Assembly (NCBI RefSeq): GCF_000377205.1
Contig: NZ_KB897907.1
Location: 248,001-312,000 of the forward strand
Reading direction: 5' to 3'
DNA: 64,000 nt
From: Thioalkalivibrio sp. ALJ3
GTDB taxonomy: Bacteria; Pseudomonadota; Gammaproteobacteria; Ectothiorhodospirales; Ectothiorhodospiraceae
Positions 55,867 to 64,000 of the stretch are shown here, piece after piece. Under the pieces are notes generated by a model. That model was not told where the DNA came from. It saw nothing but the letters and a program-made list of their open reading frames with translations, and did no database searches. The position numbers and the translations under genes were made by a program. How positions within the stretch are numbered: the first letter of the stretch is position 1; every line of letters starts with the position of its first letter.

Positions 55867-57366
55867 GACGAAAACCACGTCGAACTGCTCCTGGGTATAT
55901 AGCGTCTCCACCTGGAAACGGATCGGGATACCGACAAAGCTCTGCAGCTCCGCCAGACTGGCCGATTCCTCGTCCAGTAGCAGGTCGATCACGTTCTGCG
56001 AGGCGAGCACGCGCAGTTCGCGCGCGTCGTACTGTCGTACTTCGCGCAGGATCTCGCGAAACAGCTCGTAGCAAACGGTCTCGGCCGACTTCAGATAGCC
56101 GCGCCCCGCACAAGTTGGACACGGCTCGCACAGCTGGTGTTCCAGGCTCTCGCGTGTGCGCTTGCGCGTCATCTCGACCAGCCCCAGCGGCGAGACATCG
56201 CAGATCTGCGTCTTTACGTGATCGCGCTCCAGCGCCTTCTCCAGCGCACGGATCACCTGACGCTTGTGCTCGTCGTCCTGCATGTCGATGAAATCGATGA
56301 TGATGATCCCGCCGAGATTGCGCAGACGCAGCTGGCGCCCGATCGACTGGGCCGCCTCGAGATTGGTCTTGAAGATCGTCTCTTCGAGCTTGCGATGGCC
56401 AACGAAGCCGCCAGTGTTGATATCCACCGTGGTCATCGCCTCGGTCTGATCGAAGATCAGGTAGCCCCCGGACTTCAGTTCGACCTTGCGCTCCAGAGCC
56501 CGCTGGATCTCTTCCTCGACATTGAACAAATCGAAGATCGGACGCTCGCCGGGGTAGTGCTCGATCCGCCCAACCAGCTCCGGCAGGTACTGTGCGACGA
56601 ACTCGCACACCTTCTGGTAGGTCTCGCGCGAGTCGATGCGGATGCGCTCGATCTCCACCCCGACCATGTCGCGCAGGATGCGCAGCACCAGCGGCAGGTC
56701 AGCGTAAACCTCCTCTCCGGCGCCAGCCTCGGAAGCCGCGATCTGGATGCTGTCCCAGACCTTCTTGAGAAAGGCGGTGTCGTTTTCCAGCGCCTCGTCA
56801 TCCACCAGCTCCGCCGCGGTGCGCACGATAAACCCGTGCTGCGGGGCGATCTCGTCGCGCAGGGCCTCCACCTTCTCGCGCAGGCGGCTGCGCGAACCGT
56901 CATCCTCGATACGCGTGGACACACCCACATTGCTCTGATTCGGCATCAGCACGAGGTGGCGCGACGGCACGGTGATGTAGGTCGTCAGCCGGGCGCCCTT
57001 GGAGCCCAGCGGGTCCTTGATCACCTGAACCAGCACATCCTGGCCCTCGCGCAGCAGCTCGCGGATGGTCTCCGCACGGCCGGACCCGTTTCCGTTCCCG
57101 TTGCCCTGTCCATTGCCATCGAGCTCTTCGCGCTCCACCGGGGCCACGTCCGAGGCGTGCAGAAAGGCCGTACGCTCAAGGCCAATGTCCACGAACGCCG
57201 CGTCCATACCCGGCAGCACGCGCACAACACGGCCCTTGTAGATGTTGCCGACGATCCCGCGCCGACGGGCTCGTTCCAGATGCAGTTCGGTCAGAACGCC
57301 ATTCTCGACCAGGGCCACGCGGCTTTCCTGGGGGGTCACGTTCATCAGGATTTCGGTACCGGTCAT
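55864..57366 (-). CDS. rng: Ribonuclease G
   Basis: An RNase E/G family endonuclease that matures the 16S 5' end. S1 domain interrupted early (GIVGNIYKGRVVRVLPGMDAAFVDIG), catalytic DVNTGG-like VDINTGGFVG with the second Asp in IDFIDM, and the zinc-link CEPCPTCAGRGYL. 500 residues (E. coli 489), without RNase E's long C-terminal scaffold. It lies 81 nt downstream of the permease gene. Confidence 0.96.
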   Translation of the reverse strand: MTGTEILMNVTPQESRVALVENGVLTELHLERARRRGIVGNIYKGRVVRVLPGMDAAFVDIGLERTAFLHASDVAPVEREELDGNGQGNGNGNGSGRAETIRELLREGQDVLVQVIKDPLGSKGARLTTYITVPSRHLVLMPNQSNVGVSTRIEDDGSRSRLREKVEALRDEIAPQHGFIVRTAAELVDDEALENDTAFLKKVWDSIQIAASEAGAGEEVYADLPLVLRILRDMVGVEIERIRIDSRETYQKVCEFVAQYLPELVGRIEHYPGERPIFDLFNVEEEIQRALERKVELKSGGYLIFDQTEAMTTVDINTGGFVGHRKLEETIFKTNLEAAQSIGRQLRLRNLGGIIIIDFIDMQDDEHKRQVIRALEKALERDHVKTQICDVSPLGLVEMTRKRTRESLEHQLCEPCPTCAGRGYLKSAETVCYELFREILREVRQYDARELRVLASQNVIDLLLDEESASLAELQSFVGIPIRFQVETLYTQEQFDVVFV

Positions 57367-57447
57367 GCTGGGTTTTTCTTCTTGTTGTTGTGAATGTGCA
57401 AGCCGAGCCAGACTCCCGCGCGAACGCGGAACGCCGGGCTGGCAGGG

Positions 57448-58566
57448 CTACTTCGGTGCGGCTTCGGTGGGTTCGGCCGTCGCAGTCGGTGGCTCGGCCT
57501 CGGGCCTCGTATCGAGCTTGTCGGTGCGCGGCCAGGACTTGATCACCGCGTGCACCAGGGTCGCCAGCGGGATCGCAAAGAACACGCCCCAAAGCCCCCA
57601 GATACCCCCGAACACGAACACTGCCGCGATGATTGCGACCGGATGCAGATTGACCACCTCAGAGAACAGCAGTGGCACGAGTACATTGCCGTCCAGGAAC
57701 TGGATCACCCCGTAGGCGATCAGCAGCCATGCAAACTCGCTGGACAGCCCGAATTGGAAGTAGGCCACCGCGGCGACCGGAATGGTCACCACGGCCGCAC
57801 CGATGTACGGGATGATCACCGAGATGCCAACCATGAACGACAGCAGCACGGCGTATTCCAGGCCGAACCAGTTGAAGGTCAGAAAGCTCACGGCCCAGAC
57901 AATCAGGATCTCGATGAACTTGCCGCGCACATAGCTGGCGATCTTCACGTTGACCTCGCGCCACACCTGGCTGGCCAGGTGCGAGTCGCGCGGCATGAAG
58001 CTGCGCACCCAGTCGAGAATCAGGTCGCGGTCCTTCAGCATGAAGAACACCATCAGCGGCACCACGATCAGGTAGATCACGACATCCACCAGATGCCGGG
58101 CACCGGCCAGCGAGAACGAGACCACGCGTTGTCCGAGCATGGTGGCCTCGGCCTGAATGGCGCCCATCAGGTCGCGCACCTGCTCGTCGGTGATCAGCTG
58201 CGGATAGCGCTCGGGCAACTGCAGGAGCAGGGCCTGACCCTCGCGGATCATGCCCGGCAGTTCGCGTACCAGTTGCGTCACCTGGGCCGACATCAACGGC
58301 ACGACGCTGAACAGCGCGGCCACCGTCAGCGCCAGGAACGCGATCAGCACGATCGTCACGGCCAGCAGGCGCGGAATATGCAGACGTATCAGCTTCTGCA
58401 CCGCCCCCTCCAGCAGGTAGGCGATGATCAGTGAGGCCAGAAGCGGGGCGAGAATGCGCCCGGCAAAGATAATGATCAGGAACCCCGCCAGCAGCAGGAA
58501 GGCCAGGATCACCACCTGGGGATCGGTGAAGTGTCGGCGATACCACTCGCGCAGGACGTCGATCAT
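57448..58566 (-). CDS. AI-2E/PerM-family permease
   Basis: 372 residues with the family's arrangement of hydrophobic pairs: an N-terminal pair (VILAFLLLAGFLIIIFAG; LLASLIIAYLLEGAVQ), a central soluble stretch and several C-terminal helices ending GGIWGLWGVFFAIPLATLVHAVIKSW. Members export small molecules (autoinducer-2) or antiport ions; the substrate cannot be read. It is the last of a four-gene set; its ATG overlaps the previous stop by 4 nt. Confidence 0.85.
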   Translation of the reverse strand: MIDVLREWYRRHFTDPQVVILAFLLLAGFLIIIFAGRILAPLLASLIIAYLLEGAVQKLIRLHIPRLLAVTIVLIAFLALTVAALFSVVPLMSAQVTQLVRELPGMIREGQALLLQLPERYPQLITDEQVRDLMGAIQAEATMLGQRVVSFSLAGARHLVDVVIYLIVVPLMVFFMLKDRDLILDWVRSFMPRDSHLASQVWREVNVKIASYVRGKFIEILIVWAVSFLTFNWFGLEYAVLLSFMVGISVIIPYIGAAVVTIPVAAVAYFQFGLSSEFAWLLIAYGVIQFLDGNVLVPLLFSEVVNLHPVAIIAAVFVFGGIWGLWGVFFAIPLATLVHAVIKSWPRTDKLDTRPEAEPPTATAEPTEAAPK

Positions 58567-59051
58567 CGAGGCCCGTCCCCCTCCGCGTCCGTGCTCGCCT
58601 CGGCGGACCCGCCCTGGCGCGTCGGGTCTTCGGCCACCACCTTTTCGTAGTGGGCCTGGAACACGACCTCCAGCTCGTCAATCACCTCCACCGCGGGACG
58701 CCCCTGCATTACATGCTGGGCCATCAGCGCCGAGGTCTCGTTGAGCAGCCTGGAACGATCCAGCATGTGGTAGGTCGCCGACAGCCGCCGCATGGCCTTG
58801 ATCACCGATTCGCTCTCCGGGCGCGGGATCGGCGCAGGATCGGGCACCGGTTCCGGCGTCGGGGCCGGCGACTGCTGCTCAAGAAAGCGCGCGAATTTCA
58901 GCAGGCTGTCCTGATCCTCGGACGACAGGCGCGCCGCGATCTCGGCCAACTCCCGCGCCGGGTCGTCCTTTTTCTTCTTGTCACGGGCGGCCAGGGCAGA
59001 GGCGACATCGCCCCCGCCCAGTCCACCCGGATCGCCCATCGGCGGGAGCAT
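58563..59051 (-). CDS. Uncharacterised 162-residue protein
   Basis: No recognised domain. A Gly-rich start (MLPPMGDPGGLGGGD), a basic run DKKKKDD, a helical segment with EIAARLSSEDQDSLLKFARFLEQQ, a Pro-rich linker (PTPEPVPDPAPIPRPE), then a helical C-terminal part (KAMRRLSATYHMLDRSRLLNETSALMAQHVM). Its placement, one base after the amidotransferase-like stop and with an overlap to the permease, makes it a real gene of this operon. Confidence 0.7.
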   Translation of the reverse strand: MLPPMGDPGGLGGGDVASALAARDKKKKDDPARELAEIAARLSSEDQDSLLKFARFLEQQSPAPTPEPVPDPAPIPRPESESVIKAMRRLSATYHMLDRSRLLNETSALMAQHVMQGRPAVEVIDELEVVFQAHYEKVVAEDPTRQGGSAEASTDAEGDGPR

Positions 59052-59053
59052 CG

Positions 59054-59797
59054 CTAGTCGTTCTCGATGTTCAGGCTGAACACGGGCATCTTGCGGCGCT
59101 CCTGCATCAAGCCAAGTTCCTTGACCAGGGCGACGATCACGTCCTCGGTGACCTTCTGCATTTCGCCCCACTCCATGCGCGCCTCGCCCAGCAACTCGCC
59201 CATGTTCGGCGGCGGGTTGTGCTTGGCCTCCATGATGATGTCTTCCAGCATGCCCGGCTTCATTTCCGGCCGGAACAGCAACCCATAGGTCAGCTTGTCC
59301 GGCCGGATCGCCAGCCAGTCACCATCGTCGTCCACCAGAACCGGTTCCACCCCCTCCGGGAGATCCACGCGGCCGTTGACCAGCTGCAGCACACGGCGTC
59401 CGTCCAGGGCCTCGGCCAGATCGTCGCCCTCGCCGGCCGCGGTCTTGTGCGCGGTCACGAAACGGGCTCGGTACATCGGGTCCTCATACGCGGTCCCGCC
59501 GGCCTGCTCGGCCACCAGCAATCCGCCCATGCCCAGCCCGACGACCGGGCGCTGCGAACGGCGGAAGATATCGATCAGGGCCAGCTCGTCGGGGACCTGC
59601 GGGTTCTCCTCGTGGTCCGCGGTCGGCCAGGCGCCCCCCAGCAACCACAGACCATCAAACTGGGCCGCCGACCCGGGGAGGTCCTGGCCGACAAAGGGCC
59701 GGTAGTAGGAAAAGCCGATATCGCGCTTCTCGAGCTGTGACTCGATCAGGCCGAGAAACTCGGAGTAACTGTGCTGCACTACGCAGTAATTCTTCAT
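59054..59797 (-). CDS. Class I glutamine-amidotransferase fold protein lacking catalytic residues
   Basis: 247 residues with the flavodoxin-like GATase layout: FDGLWLLGGAWPTAD, the nucleophile elbow PVVGLGMGGLLVAEQAGG and a late FRPE. In active members the elbow reads G-x-C-x-G and the late motif HPE; here Cys is Gly and His is Arg, with only the Glu left. So it cannot hydrolyse glutamine and is presumably a binding or regulatory protein. It is coupled to the LysR gene upstream (ATGA) and lies 2 nt before the next gene. Confidence 0.75.
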   Translation of the reverse strand: MKNYCVVQHSYSEFLGLIESQLEKRDIGFSYYRPFVGQDLPGSAAQFDGLWLLGGAWPTADHEENPQVPDELALIDIFRRSQRPVVGLGMGGLLVAEQAGGTAYEDPMYRARFVTAHKTAAGEGDDLAEALDGRRVLQLVNGRVDLPEGVEPVLVDDDGDWLAIRPDKLTYGLLFRPEMKPGMLEDIIMEAKHNPPPNMGELLGEARMEWGEMQKVTEDVIVALVKELGLMQERRKMPVFSLNIEND

Positions 59798-60753
59798 GTC
59801 GCGTCTTCTATTCGCTTGGGTTTGGTATTCGCGGTTTCACCCTCGGCCACGCCGGGCCCCAGGCCCGTGCAGTAGCCGCGCAGGAACTGCATCAACACCT
59901 CCAGCGTCGGTACGCGGAACTGCTGGCGTGCATGCACCAGCGAGATTGGGCGCTCCAGCGGCGGGTCCAGCGGGATGGCCGCCAGCTCGCCCAGCGCCAG
60001 TTCCTTGGCAACCACGGCCTCGGACAGCACCGACACGCCCACGCCCGCCGCCACGGCGCCCTTGATGGCCTCCGGGCTGCCCAGTTCCATGCACCCGCGC
60101 AGGGTGTTGCGGTCGTAACCGGACCGCCCAAGGTACTCCATGATAACCTCGCGGGTCCCGGAACCCTCCTCGCGGCATATGAATGGCTGCTCGACGAACT
60201 CCGCGACCCGCACGCTCTTGCGCCCGGCCAGCGCATGTTCCGGGGGCACGATCAGCCGCAACTGATCCACCGTGCAGGGCTGCACCAGCAGGGTCCGATG
60301 GCTCACCGGCGCCTCGACAATGCCCAGATCGACACTGCCCTCCTCGACCATCGCGACGACATTTTCGGTGTTCCCGACACGCAGGCGGATGCCGATATCC
60401 GGGTGCGCGCGCCGGAAGGCCCCGAGCAGAGCCGGCAGCATGTATTCGGCCACCGTCATGCTCGCGCCGATCACGATCGCCCCGCCGTCCGCGCCCTTGA
60501 GTTCGCGCAGTGCGGCCTCCAGCTCGCCATAGGTATCGAAGATACGCTCGGCATAACGCTGCACCAGGCGCCCGGCCTCGGTCAGGGTCACCCGGTTGTG
60601 GTTGCGGTCGAACAGCCGCGTCTCCAGCTGTTCCTCCAGCTGGCGGACCTGGAAGGTGACCGCCGGCTGGGTCATGTGCAGGACCTCGGCCGCCCGCGTG
60701 AAGGACAGCAAACGCGCTACCGTTAGAAAGACCTGCAAACGTCGATCGGCCAT
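59794..60753 (-). CDS. LysR-family transcriptional regulator
   Basis: 319 residues: N-terminal winged helix-turn-helix (FLTVARLLSFTRAAEVLHMTQPAVTFQVRQLEEQLETRLF) and a C-terminal periplasmic-binding-like effector domain starting GGAIVIGASMTVAEYMLPALLG. The domain has features of the CbbR/CysB-like subgroup, but the effector cannot be read. It is first in a four-gene unit, so its product probably regulates its own operon. Confidence 0.9.
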   Translation of the reverse strand: MADRRLQVFLTVARLLSFTRAAEVLHMTQPAVTFQVRQLEEQLETRLFDRNHNRVTLTEAGRLVQRYAERIFDTYGELEAALRELKGADGGAIVIGASMTVAEYMLPALLGAFRRAHPDIGIRLRVGNTENVVAMVEEGSVDLGIVEAPVSHRTLLVQPCTVDQLRLIVPPEHALAGRKSVRVAEFVEQPFICREEGSGTREVIMEYLGRSGYDRNTLRGCMELGSPEAIKGAVAAGVGVSVLSEAVVAKELALGELAAIPLDPPLERPISLVHARQQFRVPTLEVLMQFLRGYCTGLGPGVAEGETANTKPKRIEDAT

Positions 60754-60980
60754 GCACCACTCCGCAACCCCGTACCCCCTGGCATGCTACCAAGCCGCCA
60801 GCAAGCGTGACAGCCGGGCGAAGGCCGGACCCAACCGCTCGGTGACGCTTGACGGACGCACTTTCCGCTCAAGGCTGGCAGCAAAACGGCAGGTGCTGGT
60901 AGCAAGAATGCGTAAAGCTACTAGAATGAGTCTATAGACAAGGAAGAACCACGGAACTCATGCCATAAAAAGGAACGCAC

Positions 60981-62717
60981 ATGGAGCGGCTATCGGAGTT
61001 CGATCGACCGTGGCGTCCCGAATCCTGGCTGGGAGTGACCGGTGCCTGGTGCCTGGCCGGTGTGGGGCTGATCCTGATCCTGATGGCCGGCGTCACGCTG
61101 CTGGTCTATCAGACTGGCGGAACCAGTACCTCCTATCTCAACTTCATACTGATCCCGGTACTGCTGGGCGCCGCACTGATGGGCCTGTGGGGCGGGCTGG
61201 CGTTCGGGCTGCTGGCCGGATTGCTGCTGGGGCCGTTCATGCCCCTGAATGTCGACGAAGGCATCGCGCAACCGGCCGCCAACTGGATGACTCGAGCGGG
61301 AATCTATCTGGTGCTTGGCGGGTTCAGCGGCTGGCTGTTTTCCCAGCTGCGCCGGCACGCGAACCGCCTGATTGACCAAGCCTATCTCAATCCTGTTACG
61401 GCACTGCCCAATCGCGAATCGCTGGAACAGAAAATCCACCAGTTGATGGCCCAAGCCCAGAGCGCAGACCAGCCCGCTACCCGGGTATTCGTCGTCAGCC
61501 TGCAGATGGACAGCTATCCGGACACGATCGGTGTCCTGGGCTTTGCCGCGGAACGACCGTTGCTGAAGAGTATCGCCGAACGACTGCAGGCGGTTGCCGG
61601 GCCTGCGAATGCCCTCGTTTATCACATCCACGACGATCACTTCGCCCTGATGCTGCCTCACAGCAGCCGGCCGGAATGCCTGGCCACCACGCAAAAGGCC
61701 GTGGAGGCACTGCAGTCCCCGTTCGAGGTGCTGGGGCTGCAGGTGTACCTGGGGGCGCACGCCGGGGTGTCGTCGTTTCCATTCCACGAACAGGACGACC
61801 CGCAACGGCTGCTGACCAAGGCGTGGATCGCCATGCACGAGGCCAGCCAGTCCGGGCGTCGCTACCGCACCTACGACCGACGCAGCAACGATGCCAGCCG
61901 CCATAGCGTGGAATTGCTGGGCGAGTTGCAGGACGCCCTGGAGCGGGATCAGCTCCGGCTGCATTACCAGCCCAAGATCAACCTTCTGCGCGGCGAAGTG
62001 TGCGGCTTCGAGGCCCTGCTGCGCTGGGAACACCCGCAGCGAGGTCAGGTCCCGCCCGGTCAGTTCATCGCGCAGACCGAACGCACGGGCCTCATCCATC
62101 CCGTGACGCTCCAGGTACTGGATCTGGCGATCGCCGACCTTCTTGCCTTTCGCGCGCAGGGAATCCTGGCGCCCGTCAGCATCAATGTCTCGGCACGCAA
62201 CTTCCTCAATCCCGACTTTGCACAAACCATCATCGATCGGATGGAGACCGCCGGCCTGCCGGCCAGCTCGCTGGAGATCGAGTTTACCGAGACGGCCCTT
62301 ATGGCCGACCCCGACGAGGTGATCGGTGCATTGCGGCGCCTGAACGGACAGGGGTTGGCGCTTTCCATCGATGATTTCGGCACCGGATATTCGTCCCTTT
62401 CCTATCTGAAAAGCCTGCCGGTCACGACCCTGAAGATTGATCAAACCTTCGTGTCCCAAATGGCCACACAGCGAGTGGACGAGCAGATTACCCGCGCGGC
62501 AACCGGTCTCGCTCACGACCTCGGTCTGAAGGTGGTGGCCGAGGGCGTGGAGGACGAGCAGACCCTCGCAATGCTGCGCGAGCTGGGCTGCGACGACGCC
62601 CAGGGCTTCGGGATCGCCCGCCCCATGCCCTTCGACGAGGCACTGTCCTGGGCGCGCCAGTACTCCCCTGCGCCTGCCCAGGACAGCCCGGTCGCCACAG
62701 GCCACCGCGATCGCTGA
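60981..62717 (+). CDS. Membrane-anchored EAL phosphodiesterase with degenerate GGDEF domain
   Basis: 578 residues. Three hydrophobic segments in the first 130 residues, a coiled stretch ([18 protein letters not shown]), a GGDEF domain whose signature has decayed to HDDHF, and an EAL domain with [47 protein letters not shown] and VAEGVEDEQ intact. All catalytic and metal ligands are kept, so it should hydrolyse c-di-GMP while the GGDEF part can only be regulatory. No clear promoter is visible in the 227-bp gap to the divergent LysR gene. Confidence 0.9.
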   Translation: MERLSEFDRPWRPESWLGVTGAWCLAGVGLILILMAGVTLLVYQTGGTSTSYLNFILIPVLLGAALMGLWGGLAFGLLAGLLLGPFMPLNVDEGIAQPAANWMTRAGIYLVLGGFSGWLFSQLRRHANRLIDQAYLNPVTALPNRESLEQKIHQLMAQAQSADQPATRVFVVSLQMDSYPDTIGVLGFAAERPLLKSIAERLQAVAGPANALVYHIHDDHFALMLPHSSRPECLATTQKAVEALQSPFEVLGLQVYLGAHAGVSSFPFHEQDDPQRLLTKAWIAMHEASQSGRRYRTYDRRSNDASRHSVELLGELQDALERDQLRLHYQPKINLLRGEVCGFEALLRWEHPQRGQVPPGQFIAQTERTGLIHPVTLQVLDLAIADLLAFRAQGILAPVSINVSARNFLNPDFAQTIIDRMETAGLPASSLEIEFTETALMADPDEVIGALRRLNGQGLALSIDDFGTGYSSLSYLKSLPVTTLKIDQTFVSQMATQRVDEQITRAATGLAHDLGLKVVAEGVEDEQTLAMLRELGCDDAQGFGIARPMPFDEALSWARQYSPAPAQDSPVATGHRDR

Positions 62718-62722
62718 CGATC

Positions 62723-62751
62723 TTGCACCCGGCGGGCGACTGGGCTATGAT
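62723..62751 (+). promoter_or_regulatory. Sigma-70 promoter of rpmB-rpmG
   Basis: TTGCAC (62723-62728), 17-nt spacer, TATGAT (62746-62751), about 40 nt before the rpmB ATG, in the gap after the EAL gene. Confidence 0.7.
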
Positions 62752-62791
62752 CCGCCGTCTTTTGCTAGACCCAATTTCCGGAGTCCCCGAG

Positions 62792-63028
62792 ATGGCCCGA
62801 GTATGTCAGGTGACCGGCAAGCGCCCGGCGACCGGTAACAACGTGTCCCACGCCCACCGCAAGACGCGGCGGCGTTTCCTGCCCAATCTGCACACCCACC
62901 GCTTCTGGGTGGAGAGCGAGAACCGCTTCGTGCGGCTGCGTGTGAGCAGCAAGGGCATGCGGATCATCGACAAGCTGGGCATCGATGCAGTGCTCGCGGA
63001 CTGCCGCGCCCGCGGCGAAAAGGTGTAA
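62792..63028 (+). CDS. rpmB: 50S ribosomal protein L28
   Basis: 78 residues (E. coli 78). [33 protein letters not shown] split by the conserved basic run, [21 protein letters not shown], then KLGIDAVL. There is no CxxC, so it is a zinc-independent form. Start: the ATG at 62792; a TTG further up is not needed. Confidence 0.98.
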   Translation: MARVCQVTGKRPATGNNVSHAHRKTRRRFLPNLHTHRFWVESENRFVRLRVSSKGMRIIDKLGIDAVLADCRARGEKV

Positions 63029-63038
63029 GGAGCTCTCC

Positions 63039-63209
63039 ATGGCAGCGAAAAGCGCACGCGACAAGATCCGCCTGGTGTCCTCCGCCGGCACCGGCCATTT
63101 CTACACTACGTCGAAAAACAAGCGGAACATGCCCGAAAAGATGGAGATCAAGAAGTTCGATCCCGTCATCCGCAAGCACGTGATGTACAAGGAAGCCAAG
63201 ATCAAGTAG
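63039..63209 (+). CDS. rpmG: 50S ribosomal protein L33
   Basis: 56 residues: [30 protein letters not shown], then the basic C-terminus ([20 protein letters not shown]). It has no cysteines, the zinc-free (C-) form. AAGGAG lies before the ATG and rpmB ends 10 nt upstream. Confidence 0.98.
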   Translation: MAAKSARDKIRLVSSAGTGHFYTTSKNKRNMPEKMEIKKFDPVIRKHVMYKEAKIK

Positions 63210-63246
63210 CCATTGCCCGGCGCGAGATCGTCTGAATACAGACAAG

Positions 63247-63272
63247 AAAAGCCCGGCATTGCCGGGCTTTTT
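63247..63272 (+). terminator. Intrinsic terminator of rpmB-rpmG
   Basis: AAAAGCCCGGC, 3-nt loop, GCCGGGCTTTT, then a further T: an 11-bp GC-rich stem with a 5-T tail, about 37 nt after the rpmG stop. Confidence 0.9.
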
Positions 63273-63298
63273 GTTACTGGAAACAACCTGTTGCCCCG

Positions 63299-63532
63299 TC
63301 ACGGCCCGGAATCACCCTGGTCCCGTCGCCCCTCCACATCGCCGCTTTCAGCCACGGACTCGGCCCAGCGAACCATCATCCGTCCCCAGCTATGGGCAGT
63401 TGACGGGTCCAAGTCAAGCTTGGTATAGCGACCTCCATCACGGATAATAATCCTCAGGAGAGGGATTCCCGAGTCGTGCAGTATCTGCCGCAGCTCCACG
63501 ACCTCGCCGAACGGCGCCTCAATCGACTCCAT
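63299..63532 (-). CDS. Uncharacterised 77-residue protein
   Basis: From the ATG at 63532 (MESIEAPFGEVVELRQILH) the sequence alternates hydrophobic and charged residues: SGIPLLRIIIRDGGRYTKLDLDP, then TAHSWGRMMVRWAESV and a polar tail. It resembles a small DNA- or protein-binding fold rather than a random frame, but I do not recognise a family. Divergent from the next gene, 75 bp away, and convergent with rpmG across the terminator. Confidence 0.6.
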   Translation of the reverse strand: MESIEAPFGEVVELRQILHDSGIPLLRIIIRDGGRYTKLDLDPSTAHSWGRMMVRWAESVAESGDVEGRRDQGDSGP

Positions 63533-63606
63533 GATGTGTTCGCTCTCTCCCGGGCCAGCCACGTGCAGATCATGGCTGCCTACCCCCTCTACTGGCAAAC
63601 GCAAGC

Positions 63607-64000
63607 ATGCACCCAATTTTTGTCGGTCGGCAACCCATCTTCGACGCCCACGAACAGCTGGTGGGTTTCGAGCTCCTTTTTCGCGCGGGAAACTATAACG
63701 AGGCCACCATCACCGATGGCGACCAGGCCACATCAGACCTGCTGCGCAGCGCGTTCGTGGATATCGGGCTTCCCCACCTGGTGGGCCAGCACCTGGCCTT
63801 CGTCAACCTGACGCGCTCCTTTCTGGACAACGAGGTCATCACCGCACTCCCCCCCGATCAGGTCGTACTGGAACTCCTGGAGGACATCGAGATCGACGAC
63901 GAGGTCGTAGCGGCCGTTCAGCGGCTTAAGAGCGCGGGATTTCGCATCGCGCTCGACGACTACCAGTTCCAGGACCACCATTCCGACCTTGTTGAACTGG
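63607..64000 (+). CDS. HDOD/EAL-type (YuxH-like) signalling protein, N-terminal part only
   Basis: Runs off the right edge; 131 codons are visible. MHPIFVGRQPIFDAHEQLVGFELLFRAG is the usual opening of the degenerate EAL domain in YuxH/CdgJ-type proteins (EAL reads ELL), with VNLTRSFLD and RIALDDYQF continuing the barrel. These proteins usually end in an HDOD domain and bind rather than hydrolyse c-di-GMP; the second domain lies outside the window. Confidence 0.8.
   Translation, partial: MHPIFVGRQPIFDAHEQLVGFELLFRAGNYNEATITDGDQATSDLLRSAFVDIGLPHLVGQHLAFVNLTRSFLDNEVITALPPDQVVLELLEDIEIDDEVVAAVQRLKSAGFRIALDDYQFQDHHSDLVEL

Overview
The window is a contiguous stretch of high-GC gammaproteobacterial chromosome, almost entirely housekeeping and cell-envelope genes. 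Gene content and order (rpoE-rseA-rseB-rseC-degP next to nadB and the lepA-lepB-rnc-era-recO-pdxJ-acpS block; lptD-surA-pdxA-rsmA-apaG-apaH; hflK-hflC-hisZ-purA next to rnr-rlmB), together with a persulfide dioxygenase-type gene and acidic proteins, suggest a Chromatiales/Ectothiorhodospiraceae-type organism such as a Thioalkalivibrio relative. That assignment is an inference from synteny and style, not from a marker gene.

Layout. 1-6.3 kb (minus strand): a truncated secreted protein, rlmB, rnr, purA and hisZ, with a plus-strand tRNA-Leu(CAG) and its strong promoter inside. 6.4-9.8 kb: hflK-hflC with their own promoter, acpS and pdxJ. 9.9-19.7 kb: recO, era, rnc, a DUF4845 membrane protein, lepB, lepA, a glutaredoxin-like protein, then the envelope-stress cluster degP, rseC, rseB, rseA and rpoE, with a very good sigma-E promoter directly before degP. 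19.8-24.2 kb: nadB, a 313-bp MITE-like element, an FNR-type reductase, mazG and a persulfide dioxygenase. 24.4-29.2 kb (plus): ibaG, two unrecognised genes (one with an HExxH-type motif), two tandem HDOD proteins and lipA. 29.2-30.1 kb: a non-coding island of two inverted copies of a roughly 330-bp repeat around a REP-like pair. 30.1-38.9 kb (minus): mrdA-rodA-mltB-rlpA, dac, dat, ybeD and lipB (wall elongation and lipoylation), then ppa.

39.2-47.7 kb (plus): adk, lptD, surA, pdxA, rsmA, glk, apaG and apaH. 47.7-60.8 kb (minus): pmbA, a small unknown, tldD, a nitrilase-family amidase, yhdP, rng, then a tight four-gene set (LysR regulator, a glutamine-amidotransferase fold that has lost its catalytic residues, an unknown protein and a PerM-type permease). 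61-64 kb: a membrane EAL phosphodiesterase, rpmB-rpmG with promoter and terminator, a small unknown gene, and the start of an HDOD/EAL-type protein.

How the parts relate. The sigma-E block, degP, surA, lptD and yhdP together cover outer-membrane assembly and its stress response. mrdA-rodA-mltB-rlpA-dac covers cell elongation. lipB and lipA sit on either side of the repeat island. There is no prophage, CRISPR array or complete transposon. The least explained signals are small elements: a family of short palindromes sharing a core with the MITE ends and overlapping or abutting the stop codons of lepB, adk, glk and rng; the inverted repeats between lipA and lipB, whose hairpin shows compensatory change; and two small operons of unassigned function (24.7-28.2 kb and 57.4-60.8 kb).
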